Shown: positions 37,901 to 48,520 of the stretch, piece by piece | Position numbering within the stretch: position 1 is the first letter of the stretch | How the letters are laid out: the number at the start of each line of letters is the position of its first letter | Assembly (NCBI RefSeq): GCF_018991925.1 | Contig: NW_024744357.1 | Coordinates: 5,930,897-5,994,896, forward strand | Direction: 5' to 3' | Length of the DNA stretch: 64,000 bases | DNA from: Homarus americanus | Taxonomy: Eukaryota > Arthropoda > Malacostraca > Decapoda > Nephropidae | Notes under the pieces: model-generated | What the model was told of the DNA's origin: nothing | Databases searched by the model: none | The model's input: the letters and a program-made list of their open reading frames with translations, nothing else | Made by a program: the position numbers and the translations under genes

Positions 37901-40900
37901 ATGAAGAAAACTTGCCTAATATTCTTTGAGAAGAACATATTACTAGGATAATTTTGTCGGTATTCAGTCGATGGTGTTGATCCTGAGTGTATTGGAGAGT
38001 ATTATAGGTAATGTTTGATGAGAGTGCCATACTGTAGTCCAGCCTTGGCACTAACTTTAGGACATTTCTCCCTAGAACATACAAATTTTCTTCCCTTGAG
38101 AAACATACAAATAAATACAAGAGGAATACATTTTGCATAATTTCACTTGTACGATTTTTTGTTTTAAATCTCTTAAGGAACAGCCTCAGTCCACCATGAT
38201 TTCTTTGTGAGCCGGAGAGTTGGTTTGTTTCATTGTTTTTAGATATATCCACATATTATAATTTATAGATAAGTGGTGAAATGATAAATTAATATAGAAA
38301 AAATATTAAAGTAAACCTTCATATAAGGAACTTCTCACTCCATATAATCTGTTAGTTGGAGGTTTCACATCTAGCGGACCCTTGATATAATGGACTTTCA
38401 TCTTTATGTAGTTTCGTTAGTTGGGGGGGTTTCACATCTAATATACCCTCTATATAAAGGAACTTTCCTCTCCCTGTAGTCTGTTAAATAGAGGTTTTAC
38501 TGTACCACAGATTGGAGTGCATTCGTTCACTTACAAGCCAGATCTTGGCTAGAGATGGCCACCAACTGGATAACTGAGGCTAAGTCACTGCAGGTGCTAC
38601 ACTATGAACACCTGCTGGAGGACCTCATGACGCCCCTCTCCAGCGTCCTCGACTTCTTTGGCCTCCCCCGTGAGCTCGGGAGACTCCAGTGCCTTCAGGT
38701 AACATAGTCAGTCAGCCAGAACTTAAATATTTTGCTTTAGCCTTGTTGATGATGCTGCCCGTGTGTGTTTAGGGTGATCGATGAGTTACATAATGAATAC
38801 TGTGACTCCTCTTGTCTCGGTAGGGTTGTCAAAGTCCGTTGTCATATTTTTTCACCACAATTTTGTATAGAAAATTTTTTGAGTGACTGAACCTCATAGT
38901 AAGATGTTAGTACTATAATATGTGACCCTGACATATGCCCTGTAACCCCCAAGAAACACGAGGAACTGACCTTCAAGAGGAGGGAGGAGTTCATCCCTGA
39001 TAACCTGGAGATCTTCAGCATCACAAACCGAGACAAGGTACCGCACATCACTCTCCTCCCTCACTTACTCTTGTCACTGTCTCATGCTTGACTTACATTT
39101 ATGCTATCATGTTTATCTTGATACATTTTCCATATTTTAACTTTAAGCTTAGAGTAAAATAAATATTATTCACCCCTCTTAACTTGACATTAGTTTGACC
39201 ATCCAGAGTGTGCGACTCCTGATAAAATGAAAGTATTTATATTACTCACTGCATCAGTTTAAGTGTAGTGTTTTTTATCTCAATTATCTTAACTACTCTC
39301 TGGATTTCTGTCACAAACAGTTAACCAGAACTGACATCCATTAAATAAAAAAAAAGTTTGAGTAACATGATTCACAAGGTAGTGGTGGTGATTATCATCA
39401 GATCGACCGTGTGGTGCGCTATGTGGACTACCTCCTGAGAAAGAACAACCATCCCCCGCTGCCCATCCACCTCTATGAGTTCTACAACAACACTTCCCCG
39501 ACCCAGGTACTGCTGTTATTGTCCTTGTTGTTGCCGTTAGTGTTCCTGTTACTGTGTTTACTTTGACTCTAGGAATATGCCGAGTGCACATTTTTATATA
39601 TTTATTTATTTTTTAATGTAGGGGGAGGTCAGTTGTCCCCTCTTTCTGTGGAAGGTTGAGATACCAAGAGTGAGGCAATGGGTTAAGTAAGGAAGGAAGA
39701 ATTGTTACTGCTTTGAGTTTTGTTACTGTACCTGGCAACTTGATGTGTTTATTGCTTATTCAACCATCTATCGGTGGTCAGGTGAAGTGCTATGCAGTAT
39801 GTAAGGAGGCTTTATCTCCACTCATTGTCTGGAACTGCTTGAAACTCGGGTATTTTATTACTGTATGTAGTCGCCCCTCTGGCTACTATACAGTCTTACA
39901 CTATATTCCATAAATCACCCTCTATGCCCTAATCATATCACTGTGTATTCCTTAGTACACCATACATGATCCACCTTTGTAGACTCAAGTTATGAACACT
40001 TGAGTCTTTAACTTTTGTTTTATCCTCTTTACTACGGATCGGCTCGTTAGCCGCTTGGACAATTGGTCACGTCTCTGTTACGCACTGTTGGCAAGTACTG
40101 GGCATGCACTGGCTCCTGAATGTACCTGAACCTGCTCCAGCGTTGGTCAAGTCTGGTCTTGAAAGAGCTCACACTCGGTGCCGTCACAACACATTCTGGT
40201 AGATTGTTCCAAGAATTCACAACTCTCAATCTGAAAAAGTTTGCCCTCACAGCTTTCTGGACCTGCGGCTTCTTCAATCTTGAGCTGTGACCCCTTGTGG
40301 GGCGAGCGTCCGCCAGCTCCAAGTAAGGACACTCGACTCAGTAGTGCCCCCTGAGATGCTTATACACCTCAACTAGGTCGCCCCTTGCCTGTCTGTAGTA
40401 TAAGCTAGGCAATTTCAGGCACTCCAATCTCTCAGGGTAGTTGGTGTGCCGAAGTGCAGGCACCAGTCTGGTGGCCCTCCTTTGAACATTTTCAACCAAC
40501 TGACAGTCCCTAGCATATCACGGGGACCAGATGGGGTGACAGTACTCCAGATGTGGCAGCACTTCACTCTTGAAGATCGTTATGAGGGACGGACCGTCTA
40601 GATATCTGAACGACCTTCTTATAAGACCCAATAATTTATTTGCCCGATTTACCTTCTTCTCACAATGGCCCGAGAACTTCAGCTCATTGTCAACACACAC
40701 ACACCTAGGTCCTTCTCACATTCAGTCTCAAATAGTGCAGTTTCTTCATTCCATTGGGACATATGAAACGCCTCCTTACCGTTGGTACGCCCCAGGTGCA
40801 TCCTCTTACACTTCGTGACATTGAATCTCAGCAGCCATCTCTTCGACCATTCTTGGAGCTGAAAAATTAAGGATTTGGATGAATTTGAATTGATGGAATC

Positions 40901-41990
40901 CATTACAGTACTGTACATCATGTGGAACAGAGGAGCTGCTCTGTGCTGAATAAAATCATTAGGTGTTGGTCAAGAAAAATAAAAATGACTTCCAGTAGTG
41001 AAGAGGCTAAGAGCAGGTACTGTAGTGGATTCTAAAGTGGTCGGCGGTCGATGAATTTCAGAATGAATACCGCACCTTCTGTTGTCTCAGTTGGGTTGCC
41101 AAAATCCTTCGTCCGTTGTGTCATGTTGTCTAATACAATTTTGTAAGGATAGTTTTTTGATTGACTGTACATGTTCGATATTTTCTCTTCAGGTGATTAC
41201 GCTGCCGTGCCTCGCCGGGGAGAACACCTTTGTGTGTGATGAACGGATAGATCGTCTGAATCTGGCAAAGTATGTTCTCTATTATCTCACACCTTGACAC
41301 TTTCTGATGAATTAATTATTTGAATGGATATGACATAAAATAAACAAAATTTAGATATATAAAAACACTGACAACATACAATCGGACAGACATCATGTTG
41401 ACCGTTTCACAGAGAGAGTTTTCAGGAATTTATTTATTTTTAGTTTTATGTTTTCATCTCAGAAGGAGGAGAACGACCGCCAGGAGGACGAGGACACAAA
41501 CAAACACGACAGCAGCAGGCCAGGTGGTGGAGGCAGCACCAGGGGGCCGGGATGAGCAGATTAACCGACAGGAGAAGCAGGACTCACTGGAGAGGTGAGA
41601 GGGAAGGGGAGGGAGGTACTGGGCATGTACTGTACAAGTTCTTAACTGTATCTGAACATGTGCCACTGTGTAAGAGACATACAGTCAAACCTCCATATAA
41701 AGGACTTTCACATCTAACAGACTTTCCTCTCTATATAGTCTGTAAAATAGAGGTCTCACCACGGACATATATACTTTTATAAACTGTGTATGGATTTAAG
41801 AAGACAACTCCCTTATGTTGGGTGCGATGTTTCCTTCAGGTTTGCCAGCACGAAGGTGGGATGGATGGTGACGAAGATGTTCACCGGCATCATGAAGTAC
41901 GCTACCACTGACCCCATCGTCAGTATCGTCGGTCACCCGGGATCTCGGGAACTCCTTCTACAGCCTCTTCTTCAGGATCCTGTACAGTAG
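31907..41990 (+). CDS. WSCD/CG9164-like type II membrane sulfotransferase
   Basis: Nine coding exons: 31907-32325, 36694-36920, 37562-37765, 38511-38698, 38954-39037, 39402-39506, 41193-41269, 41463-41594, 41840-41990. Phases fit throughout, giving 1587 nt or 528 aa. Residues 16-31 form a signal anchor after a basic cytoplasmic start, the type II form usual for Golgi sulfotransferases. Residues ~45-139 are a Gly/Asn/Ser/Lys-rich stem with no WSC domain. The catalytic domain follows. SYPGSGNTW (182-190) is the PAPS 5'-phosphosulfate loop. [13 protein letters not shown] (251-263), with Arg254 and Ser262, is the 3'-phosphate site. The family transfers sulfate from PAPS to glycans, and vertebrate WSCD proteins are reported to sulfate sialic acid. 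The substrate here is unknown. The two exons after residue 409 encode a tail rich in Arg and then Gln/Glu; I am less sure of exon 7 (41193-41269). Intron 3 ends in a MITE, intron 6 holds a LINE and intron 8 another MITE. Confidence 0.9.
33670..33862. repeat. Imperfect ATT/TTAC-rich microsatellite zone
   Basis: About 190 bp of interrupted TAT/TTA trinucleotides with scattered CTG and CAT units. It gives long hydrophobic Tyr/Leu/Ile frames on the plus strand that are not genes. Confidence 0.85.
35598..35666. repeat. 34-bp tandem duplication
   Basis: Two nearly identical adjacent copies of a unit containing AGGTCAGTGGTTCACATACT, offset by 34 bases, within sulfotransferase intron 1. Confidence 0.9.
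35690..36110 (-). pseudogene. LINE RNase H domain fragment
   Basis: The minus-strand translation of 36105-35905 contains [10 protein letters not shown] followed by [11 protein letters not shown]. These are the last catalytic segment and following helix typical of RNase H domains in Jockey/I-like non-LTR retrotransposons. The frame then breaks with a stop near 35890 and continues as degraded coding sequence to about 35690. Related words (TCAGGTCTTGACACTGAGG near 35502, AGGTCTTGGCACTGAGGATG near 36163) flank it and suggest a rearranged or double insertion. Confidence 0.65.
38310..38502. mobile_element. CAGTGAAACC-family MITE at the end of sulfotransferase intron 3
   Basis: The left end reads GTAAACCTTCATATAAGG. 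The right end, reversed, reads CAGTAAAACCTCTATTTAAC and is followed by TA at 38503-38504. The inside holds several further copies of the terminal motif in both orientations (TTAGTTGGAGGTTTCACATC near 38352 and again near 38428). Exon 4 starts at 38511, so the element ends 8 nt before a coding exon. It supplies the whole region where the branch point and pyrimidine tract should be. Confidence 0.75.
40030..40921 (-). pseudogene. 5'-truncated LINE reverse transcriptase remnant
   Basis: The minus-strand translation gives the C-terminal part of a CR1/Jockey-like reverse transcriptase, including [21 protein letters not shown] and CEKDLGV. It continues with [25 protein letters not shown] and [14 protein letters not shown] near the end. 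Stops at about 40515 and 40335 and frame changes show that it is dead. It lies inside sulfotransferase intron 6, opposite to the host gene. By sequence it is a different family from the copies at 46-48 and 52-53 kb. Confidence 0.8.
41682..41761. mobile_element. Short CAGTGAAACC-family MITE in sulfotransferase intron 8
   Basis: The left end CAGTCAAACCTCCATATAA follows a TA. The right end, reversed, carries GAGACCTCTATTTTACAGAC. At about 80 bp it is the shortest copy of the family found at 1009, 38310 and 51906. The two ends are almost directly joined through TCACATCTAACAGAC and CTATATAGTC. Confidence 0.65.
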
Positions 41991-42016
41991 TCAGCGCTGG
42001 CCATTATTACAACCTG

Positions 42017-42190
42017 AATGGTTCTCGCCCGCTGATCAGAGTAATGCACATCTGGTAGCTGATCAGAGTAATGCACTTCTGGTAGCTGATCAGAGAGTAC
42101 AGTAATGGACTTTTGGTAGCTGATCAGATATGACACGTCTGGTAGATGATCAAAGAGTAGTGCACTTGAGGTAGATGATCAGACTCGACA
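42017..42190. repeat. Short minisatellite with a TAGCTGATCAGA core, in the sulfotransferase 3' region
   Basis: About six imperfect copies of a unit near 27 bp. Each contains GTAGCTGATCAGAG or GTAGATGATCA followed by a TAATGCAC-like word. It starts about 30 nt after the stop codon at 41990 and is thus probably transcribed as 3' UTR. The palindrome TGATCA recurs in each unit. Confidence 0.75.
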
Positions 42191-43036
42191 CACTTCATGT
42201 TAAGGACTAGGAGGTAGGGTTAATGGTTCCTCCAGTACTGTACTTGCAGCCTGCCAGCCACAGAGTCAGCTTTAAGCAAGACCAGTACCGTAGTTGGTCT
42301 TAAAACTTGAAGAATTCCAGAAGGTGAATTTTAGGGGAAGACTTGTGGTTTATCTGGGAATTATTATTTACTTGAAAGAGATACAGATACAAGTTTTCAT
42401 ACTGCAGTAGTTGGAGGTGTTGACGAAACAGTAGTAATGTGTGTGTATCTCTCACTACCGTGTCCTGGGTTTAAGACAGACAGCTTCTTCCTGTACCTAC
42501 ACAGGATCATAAAGGTGGAGGATGAATTTATTCCAAGCCATAGAGCCTGACAGTAGCATCACATCAGGCCTTAACCTAACCTTGAACTGTTATGACTCTG
42601 ATGGTGGTATTCTAGAAAGAGAGAATAAGTGTTCCATGTATTCATTAATGTATAATGTACTTAGGAGTGAGTAACAGCTAGAGGTAAGCAGTCTGTGACA
42701 GTACAATTGTGATTCTACAGATGTGTTTGTGAACCCATGAAAAATGTGAACAATATATGTATACTTCTGAAAGTCCCAGCAGTGCTTATGGTGAACAAAC
42801 TTTGTGTTCGTTATTCTGAACTGCCGTAGCAAAATACTCGAACTGCTGGTCTACTCCATGATTGACAGTTGTATTTCATCTGGATTTGGTGGGATGCCAA
42901 CAGAGGTGTAGACAAACTTTATGGTTAAGTGATGGTGTTTGAGTCATTGTTCATATTTTTGTGTCTTGGTTAAATTTATTTATTTATTTATTTATTCTTG
43001 TGTATGACCTGTATTGGTATTTTTTATTTATGTATA
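42191..43036. other. Spacer between the sulfotransferase and the Tigger element
   Basis: Probably the rest of the 3' UTR followed by intergenic DNA. A run of TTTA repeats lies at about 42977-42997. No gene seen. Confidence 0.4.
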
Positions 43037-44986
43037 CAGTTAACCCTCACTTTACCCGGTTAATGTAACCCGCAGGGTCCCGCGGAAAGTGAGGAACGCG
43101 TAAAGGGAATAACATAACATATGGGATTAATTGAAATAGAGTCCGGGCCGACCCCCAAACTCCACTTTTTGACGACACACAACTATGTTGTAGTAAAAAT
43201 TTTATCTTAACTTTATGATGGTATGAAAAAACAAGTAATATAGAAGAGGTTAGGTTAGGAAAAATAAAGGTTAACATAGGAAAAATAAAGGTTAGGTTAG
43301 GAAAACTAAAAGTTATGTGGAACACTTACGTTAGTAGAAGAGATGGGTCGGCATACGGGGATGGAGGCTGGTTCCGAGGCAGAGGGCAGATTACTGGCCC
43401 TCAGGTGAATCACCATTACTAGGTGAATCACCATCACTGTCACTTACAGTTGTCAGGGCTTCCCTGACAAATCCCTCAAAGTCATCTTCACTGTCACTAT
43501 CACTGGCTTGGGCTGGCTGTGGTGGGTTGCGGGCGAAGAACTCGGTTATGCTTTTTTGACGGCTGGTGTTTATGTTGTCTTGATACACCGTGATGTACGG
43601 CTCCATAGCCTGCACCAGCCGGGTATGGAAGACTTCATAGCGGTCATCGTCATTGTCGCGGGAAAGGAAGGACTTCATTTTCTCTGCACACTCCATGGCA
43701 CCCTTAATATCACTATGAGTTAAACTGTGTTCTTCGGAGAATGACGCACCTTCTTCCTCCTCTTCACTGACGTGATCTTCTTCCAACATCTCGTCGGCAG
43801 TCACTTCAGGATCTCTGATCACTTCCAGAATGTCGTCGTTGGTGGTCTCGGAGAAGCCTGGAACTGTAACAGTCTGCGCAGCTTCTCTGGCAAGGTCCAC
43901 TGCTACTGCAACAGTCTGAACCTCACCAGTCATAGATTGACTCCTCCTCTCACCTGGTATTCCATGCAACACATGTCTCCATGCGTGACGAATTGTAGCA
44001 ATAGACAGCTGATCCCATGACTCCACCAAGAAGTCCACAGCTTCCTTGATGTTAAATACTCTCCAGCAGCACGGTCAGCACTCGCTTCTTCACCACCAAT
44101 GTTTATATTGGTAATCTTGTTCCGGATCTTAAACCTCTGTAACCACCCAGAGGAAGCATTAAAGGGTTTGGGCTCTGTAATTCCCATTTTTCGTGCCACT
44201 GCGATGTACAGTTCACGTGCGTAGTCCTTAACAGAGCGCGTGTCGACCGCCATGTTCCGTCGCGCCTGACGCACCAAGTACCTCGCAAGTAATTTTTCTG
44301 TCTTGAGAAGCACCTGGTTGTGAAAATACTTGATCATAGAAGCACCTGTAGACTTTGTGATCTTCATGTGCTCCTTTATCTTGGCTGCATCCTTCTTTAT
44401 TGTTCGAATCGTAGATTCATTCACACCATGCTGGCGCGCCAAATCAACCTGCCTTGTTCCTTTCTCCAACTCTTGGATGATGGTATACTTCACCTCGTAG
44501 CTTAAGGAACGTCGTGTCTTCTTTGGCTTAGTGCCGCTGGGTCCAGGTAAGGAAAGGTTTCTCTCTGGGGGTGGTGGTCCGGCGGAAGCCATTTTAGAGA
44601 ACAATGGATGCACGTTTACACGGTCTGGCATGGAGGGATGAAACTGGCACGGCTAGGTCAAGGATGGTCTTTCCTCCCTCCCTCCCTCCCGCGGGTGGAC
44701 ACGTCATAATACTTTAAGCCAATTACAGCTAGCAGCAGAGGGGGGTAGGGATGCATGGCCAATCACAGTCCGATACGTCATATGACGTCAGTGATAACGC
44801 AACAAAGACACACACTGCGCAACCTTACCGCGCGGCTTGCCCAAGCGGAGGGAGAGGCGAGGAGCCGGACACTCTCCGCGTAATGGGGTTCACGTACCGC
44901 GTAATGTGAGCACATTAGGTTCTGGCAAGGCACCGCGTAAACGTGGAAACGCGGAATGTGGGACCGCGTGAAGTGAGGGTTAACTG
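43037..44986 (-). mobile_element. Tigger/pogo-type DNA transposon, internally deleted
   Basis: A 1950-bp element flanked by TA on both sides. The ends are inverted repeats: CAGTTAACCCTCACTTTACC on the left and, reversed on the right, CAGTTAACCCTCACTTCACG. Below the right end lie repeated CCGCGTAA words (about 44876-44960), probable transposase-binding repeats. The left subterminal zone has CCGCGGAAAG and tandem GGTTAGGAAAA words. It encodes a transposase on the minus strand that lacks the DDE core. Such elements move only with a transposase supplied from elsewhere. Confidence 0.9.
43391..44631 (-). pseudogene. Tigger transposase with DNA-binding domains but no DDE core
   Basis: The first frame (44631-43930) starts MPDRVNVHPL and has an alternative Met at 44592. 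It contains a Psq-type helix-turn-helix (SYEVKYTIIQELEKG, then ESTIRTIKKD) and a CENP-B/Tc5-type second helix-turn-helix (residues ~110-175, GWLQRFKIRNKI). At AGEY (about 44050) it meets a second frame, FNIKEAVDFLVESWDQL, that runs to 43391. In intact relatives this segment follows the catalytic domain. Roughly 200 residues with all three catalytic acids are thus missing, and the junction is out of frame. The second part ends in an acidic Asp/Ser/Glu-rich tail. Confidence 0.85.
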
Positions 44987-45284
44987 TACTGTAAACTTTT
45001 TAGTCTTTGTGAAGGTTAAGAAGAAACAAAACGGGTACTTTATTGTGTAAGTAAAGTGATTATTATATTATTTTACTTTATCCTTTTCACCTCTCGTCGG
45101 CCTGGTAGTTGGTGTCTGTACATTATATTTACGTTAGATTGCTAACATTCCCGAGGTAGCGGGAAAAACTACTACATTCTAACGTGGTTCGTGGATGATG
45201 GCGGCGTCTCCTAGGCAGACCCAACATGTGGAGGGAATTAAAGAATTAGCAAAGGTAAAGTTTTTAGAATTTTAGACCGACGTT
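44987..45284 (+). other. Spacer with a weak candidate first exon
   Basis: An ATG pair at 45195-45200 opens MMAASPRQ and stays open for 20 codons to AAAG, followed by GTAAAG at 45255. This has the form of a short first coding exon, but I found no partner exon downstream, so it is only a candidate. Confidence 0.15.
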
Positions 45285-45520
45285 AATCATACGGATCCTT
45301 GCAGCGATTTGCCCAGGCTAACCGTACAGTCACTGGGGTCACGACCAAATCTCGTCAAGTTGTTTCTCGTGGTGGCCGAGAGTTGAAAGATTCTCAAGAA
45401 ACTTAACTTAACTTTACCTGGAGTGAGAGACAATGTGATGAGCATAATGTCTCGGCCACCATGGGACAACAACGAGATCTGGTCGTGACCCAATGACTCC
45501 TACCATACGGATCCGTACTA
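45285..45520. repeat. Inverted-repeat (hairpin) element
   Basis: The left arm (about 45288-45377) and right arm (about 45452-45517) are imperfect reverse complements. Shared blocks are ATACGGATCC, GGGTCACGACC, ATCTCGT and GTGGCCGAGA. A spacer of about 75 bp holds AACTTAACTTAAC. There is no coding capacity. It may be a short MITE or foldback element. The outer boundary is ATACGGATCC on both sides. Confidence 0.6.
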
Positions 45521-46389
45521 TTAACCACGTTGGTAATTTAATTCACCGAGGTGGTGGAGGCCATTGCTTACTTAACTGCTGTTTTCTAAGGATATGCAAA
45601 TTCGTTTTCCTAACTTCACATAAACTCTCCAACACTAGTTTAAAGAGACCCTGTGGGACGAGCGTGGCAATAAGGAGGTTCCGCTTTTTTACCTTGAAAA
45701 TTTTGAACCATTGTCACTCAATCCAGTGCTATCATGAGTCATTTCCCGATGGCTTCTTGATATTTCTGTAAGTATTGAGACTCGAATTAATCCTTCGGTA
45801 ACGTTTTAGGGCATCCAACATCAGCTGTGTTGGGATACTTGTCTCAAAACACATTCTGGTTGTTTATCATCAACACCTGGGACAATAAAATGTTACACCT
45901 TGATTAGTGGGTTTATTTGTAACTACTAGTTGGTGTTAATAAAGTAACTGTTATGTCTTACTGTTAACGTTATTACAGGCAAAGAGTTTCGGTATTAAAT
46001 GAATGACAATGTAAACCTATACTATATACTGTAATGTACTGTACTGGAGATGCTTAGCTTTCCACATGATGAAAGTACAGAACAAGTCAGTCAACTATAT
46101 AACATAATTATTTTGAGTAAAGTTATGAAAAACATAATTAACATTGCTGCTGTGCTACTAAACTGTTGTCCACACTGACTAACACAAGAATGGCAGGAAT
46201 CAATAGATAAAAACATTATATTACTGTGTGCTTGTAACTTATAACCTAGAGTACCTTTTAATATGTGCACACAGCCGCTGGTCATGTTTATTTCAAGCTA
46301 TGCTGCACAGAACCATCTCTCAAGTCTAAACAATGGTGCTTCTATGTACAGTCAACTATACTAAAGTCCGTTCACCTCTTCCCCCCCCC
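45521..46389. other. AT-rich spacer
   Basis: I see no gene. Near the LINE there is a C homopolymer at about 46381-46393 and a TACAGTCAACTATAC word that weakly resembles the MITE termini. Confidence 0.4.
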
Positions 46390-48520
46390 CCCCTGAACCA
46401 CGAACCCATAGATTCAATAAAGGGTGAAATAGGAACCGAGTCTGTATGGGTAGAAATCACGGAAGGAAGAGAAAAACTAATTATGGGAGTGATTTACAGG
46501 CCCCCAAGTCTTAGGAAAGAAGCAGCTCAGCCCATATGGCAGGAAATGAGTAGGGCAGCAAAATATAACAACCTGTGCATTATGGGGGATTTCAACTTCA
46601 GAAATATTGACTGGGACAACATTGTAGGTGACTATGAATCTGAAGACTTCCTAGACGCAGTACAGGACAATTTTTTGAAACAACTAATTACAGAACCTAC
46701 TAGAGGTGACAATATATTAGACCTAGTATTAACAAATAAAGAAAATATTATCAGAGATATCACAGTAGGGGAAGAACTAGGTAACAGTGATCACAGAGAA
46801 ATCAGGTTCACCCTAAATTGGGAAACGAAAAACAATGACAATATGGTCAGAGTCCCAAACTTTCGGTTGGCGGATTATCAGGGGTTAAGAAGGTACCTAG
46901 GTGAGGTCACCTGGGAACAGTCACGTCAGTCCCCAGTAGAAAGGGGTGAGGTCATAGATGACACAACAATTGATCATGACTATAATATATTCACTAGTAT
47001 ACTACATAAAGCACAAGAACAGAATATACCATACTGAAAAATTAGGTCAAATAAGAATGAGCCAAGGTGGATGGCCAGAAAACTTAAACATGACATAGGA
47101 ATAGTGTAGGGAACAGATTAGCGGACCCCTCGTAAATTTATTTACAAAATCATTAGACACCGGAGTTGTGCCAGACTTGTGGAAACAGGCAAATGTAGTA
47201 GCCATATTAAAAAAGGGAGACAGAGCATCAGCGTCAAATTACCGGCCGGTCAGTTTGACGTCAGAAGTGGGGAAATTTCTTGAATCAATTATAGCAGATA
47301 GCATCCAATCGTATTTAGAGAAAAGCAAATTAATCTGACTCTCGACATGGGTTTACAAAGGGAAAATCTTGTCTAACAAATCTGCTGACGTTTTTTAGGC
47401 AAGTCTTCGAAGTAGTAGATAACGACGAAAATTACGATGTTATTTACTTAGACTTTAGCAAAGCATTTGACAGAGTACCGCATCAGAGGCGTCTAAGAAA
47501 AATTAAGTTTCATGGTATCGAGGGGAAAGTTTTAAATTGGATAAAATCATGGCTCACCGAAAGAACGCAGAGGGTCAGCGTAGGTGGTGTTAAATCTGAG
47601 TGGGGCCGTGTAACCAGTGGGGTTCCCCAGGGGTCAGTACTAGGCCCACTCTTGTTCATAATCTACATAAACGATCTAGATACTGGGATCAGCAGTGACA
47701 TAAGCAAGTTTGCGGATGACACCAAAATAGGGCGGCAGATTAATTCAGGGCAGGATGCAAATGTATTACAGGAGGATCTAAATAAACTGCAGGGGTGGTC
47801 TGAAAAATGGCAAATGAAATTCAACACCAGCAAGTGCGGCGTACTTAATATTGGAAGAACAAATACTGTCAATGTATACAGCCTTAACAACGTCAACCTA
47901 GAAAACAGTGCGTTAATGTTCGAAATAAGGCAAACAGAGTATTGGGTTTTATATCTAGAAGTGTAAGTAATAAGAGTGCAGAGGTCTTATTGCAACTATA
48001 TGTTGCGCTAGTCAGGTCGCACCTCGATTATGCGGTTCAGTTCTGGTGCCCTTATTATAGAATGGATATCAATTCACTAGAGTCGGTGCAGCGAAGAATG
48101 ACGAAAATGATTCCGGGACTTAGAAACCTTCTATATCAGGATAGGTTAAAGAAACTAAACTTGCATTCCCTAGAACGACGAAGAGGAGATATGATAGAAG
48201 TATTTAAGTGGGTGAAAGGAATCAATAAAAGGGATATAGATAAAGTTCTTATAATATCCGAGCAGGATAGGACTCGGAGCAACGGATTTAAGTTGGATAA
48301 GTTTAGGTTTAGGAGGGAGATAGGAAGGAACTGGTTCACAAATAGGGTGGTGGACGAGTGGAACAAGCTTAGCAACTTTGTAGTAAGTGCTGGAACGCTG
48401 GAAAGTTTCAAAAGGAGGCTGGATAGATTCATAGATGATAGAGAGTGGTAATAACTCTCGACAGGAGCTGCCATGCACAGGCCAACCGGCCTATTGCAGA
48501 CTCCTCATGTTCTTATGAAT
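46390..48520 (+). mobile_element. LINE copy 1 (CR1/Jockey-like non-LTR retrotransposon), internally deleted
   Basis: 46423-47037 encodes an AP-type endonuclease, with YRPPS, MGDFNFRNIDW and the catalytic GNSDHREI motif. At about 47106 the sequence jumps to the reverse transcriptase, so the end of the endonuclease and the start of the RT are deleted. The RT retains [13 protein letters not shown] (about 47444-47482), [13 protein letters not shown] and the catalytic FADDTKI (about 47709-47729). A 65-nt deletion at about 47900 lies between two CCTAGA words present in copy 2. After a stop at 48449 the 3' UTR ends in GGCCTATTGCAGACTCC and TTCTTATG. It is dead. Confidence 0.9.

Noticed and set aside
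46333..48451. Endonuclease and reverse transcriptase frames as host genes
   Set aside because: They are parts of one damaged LINE with a near-identical sister copy at 52.0-53.5 kb and a typical LINE 3' tail.
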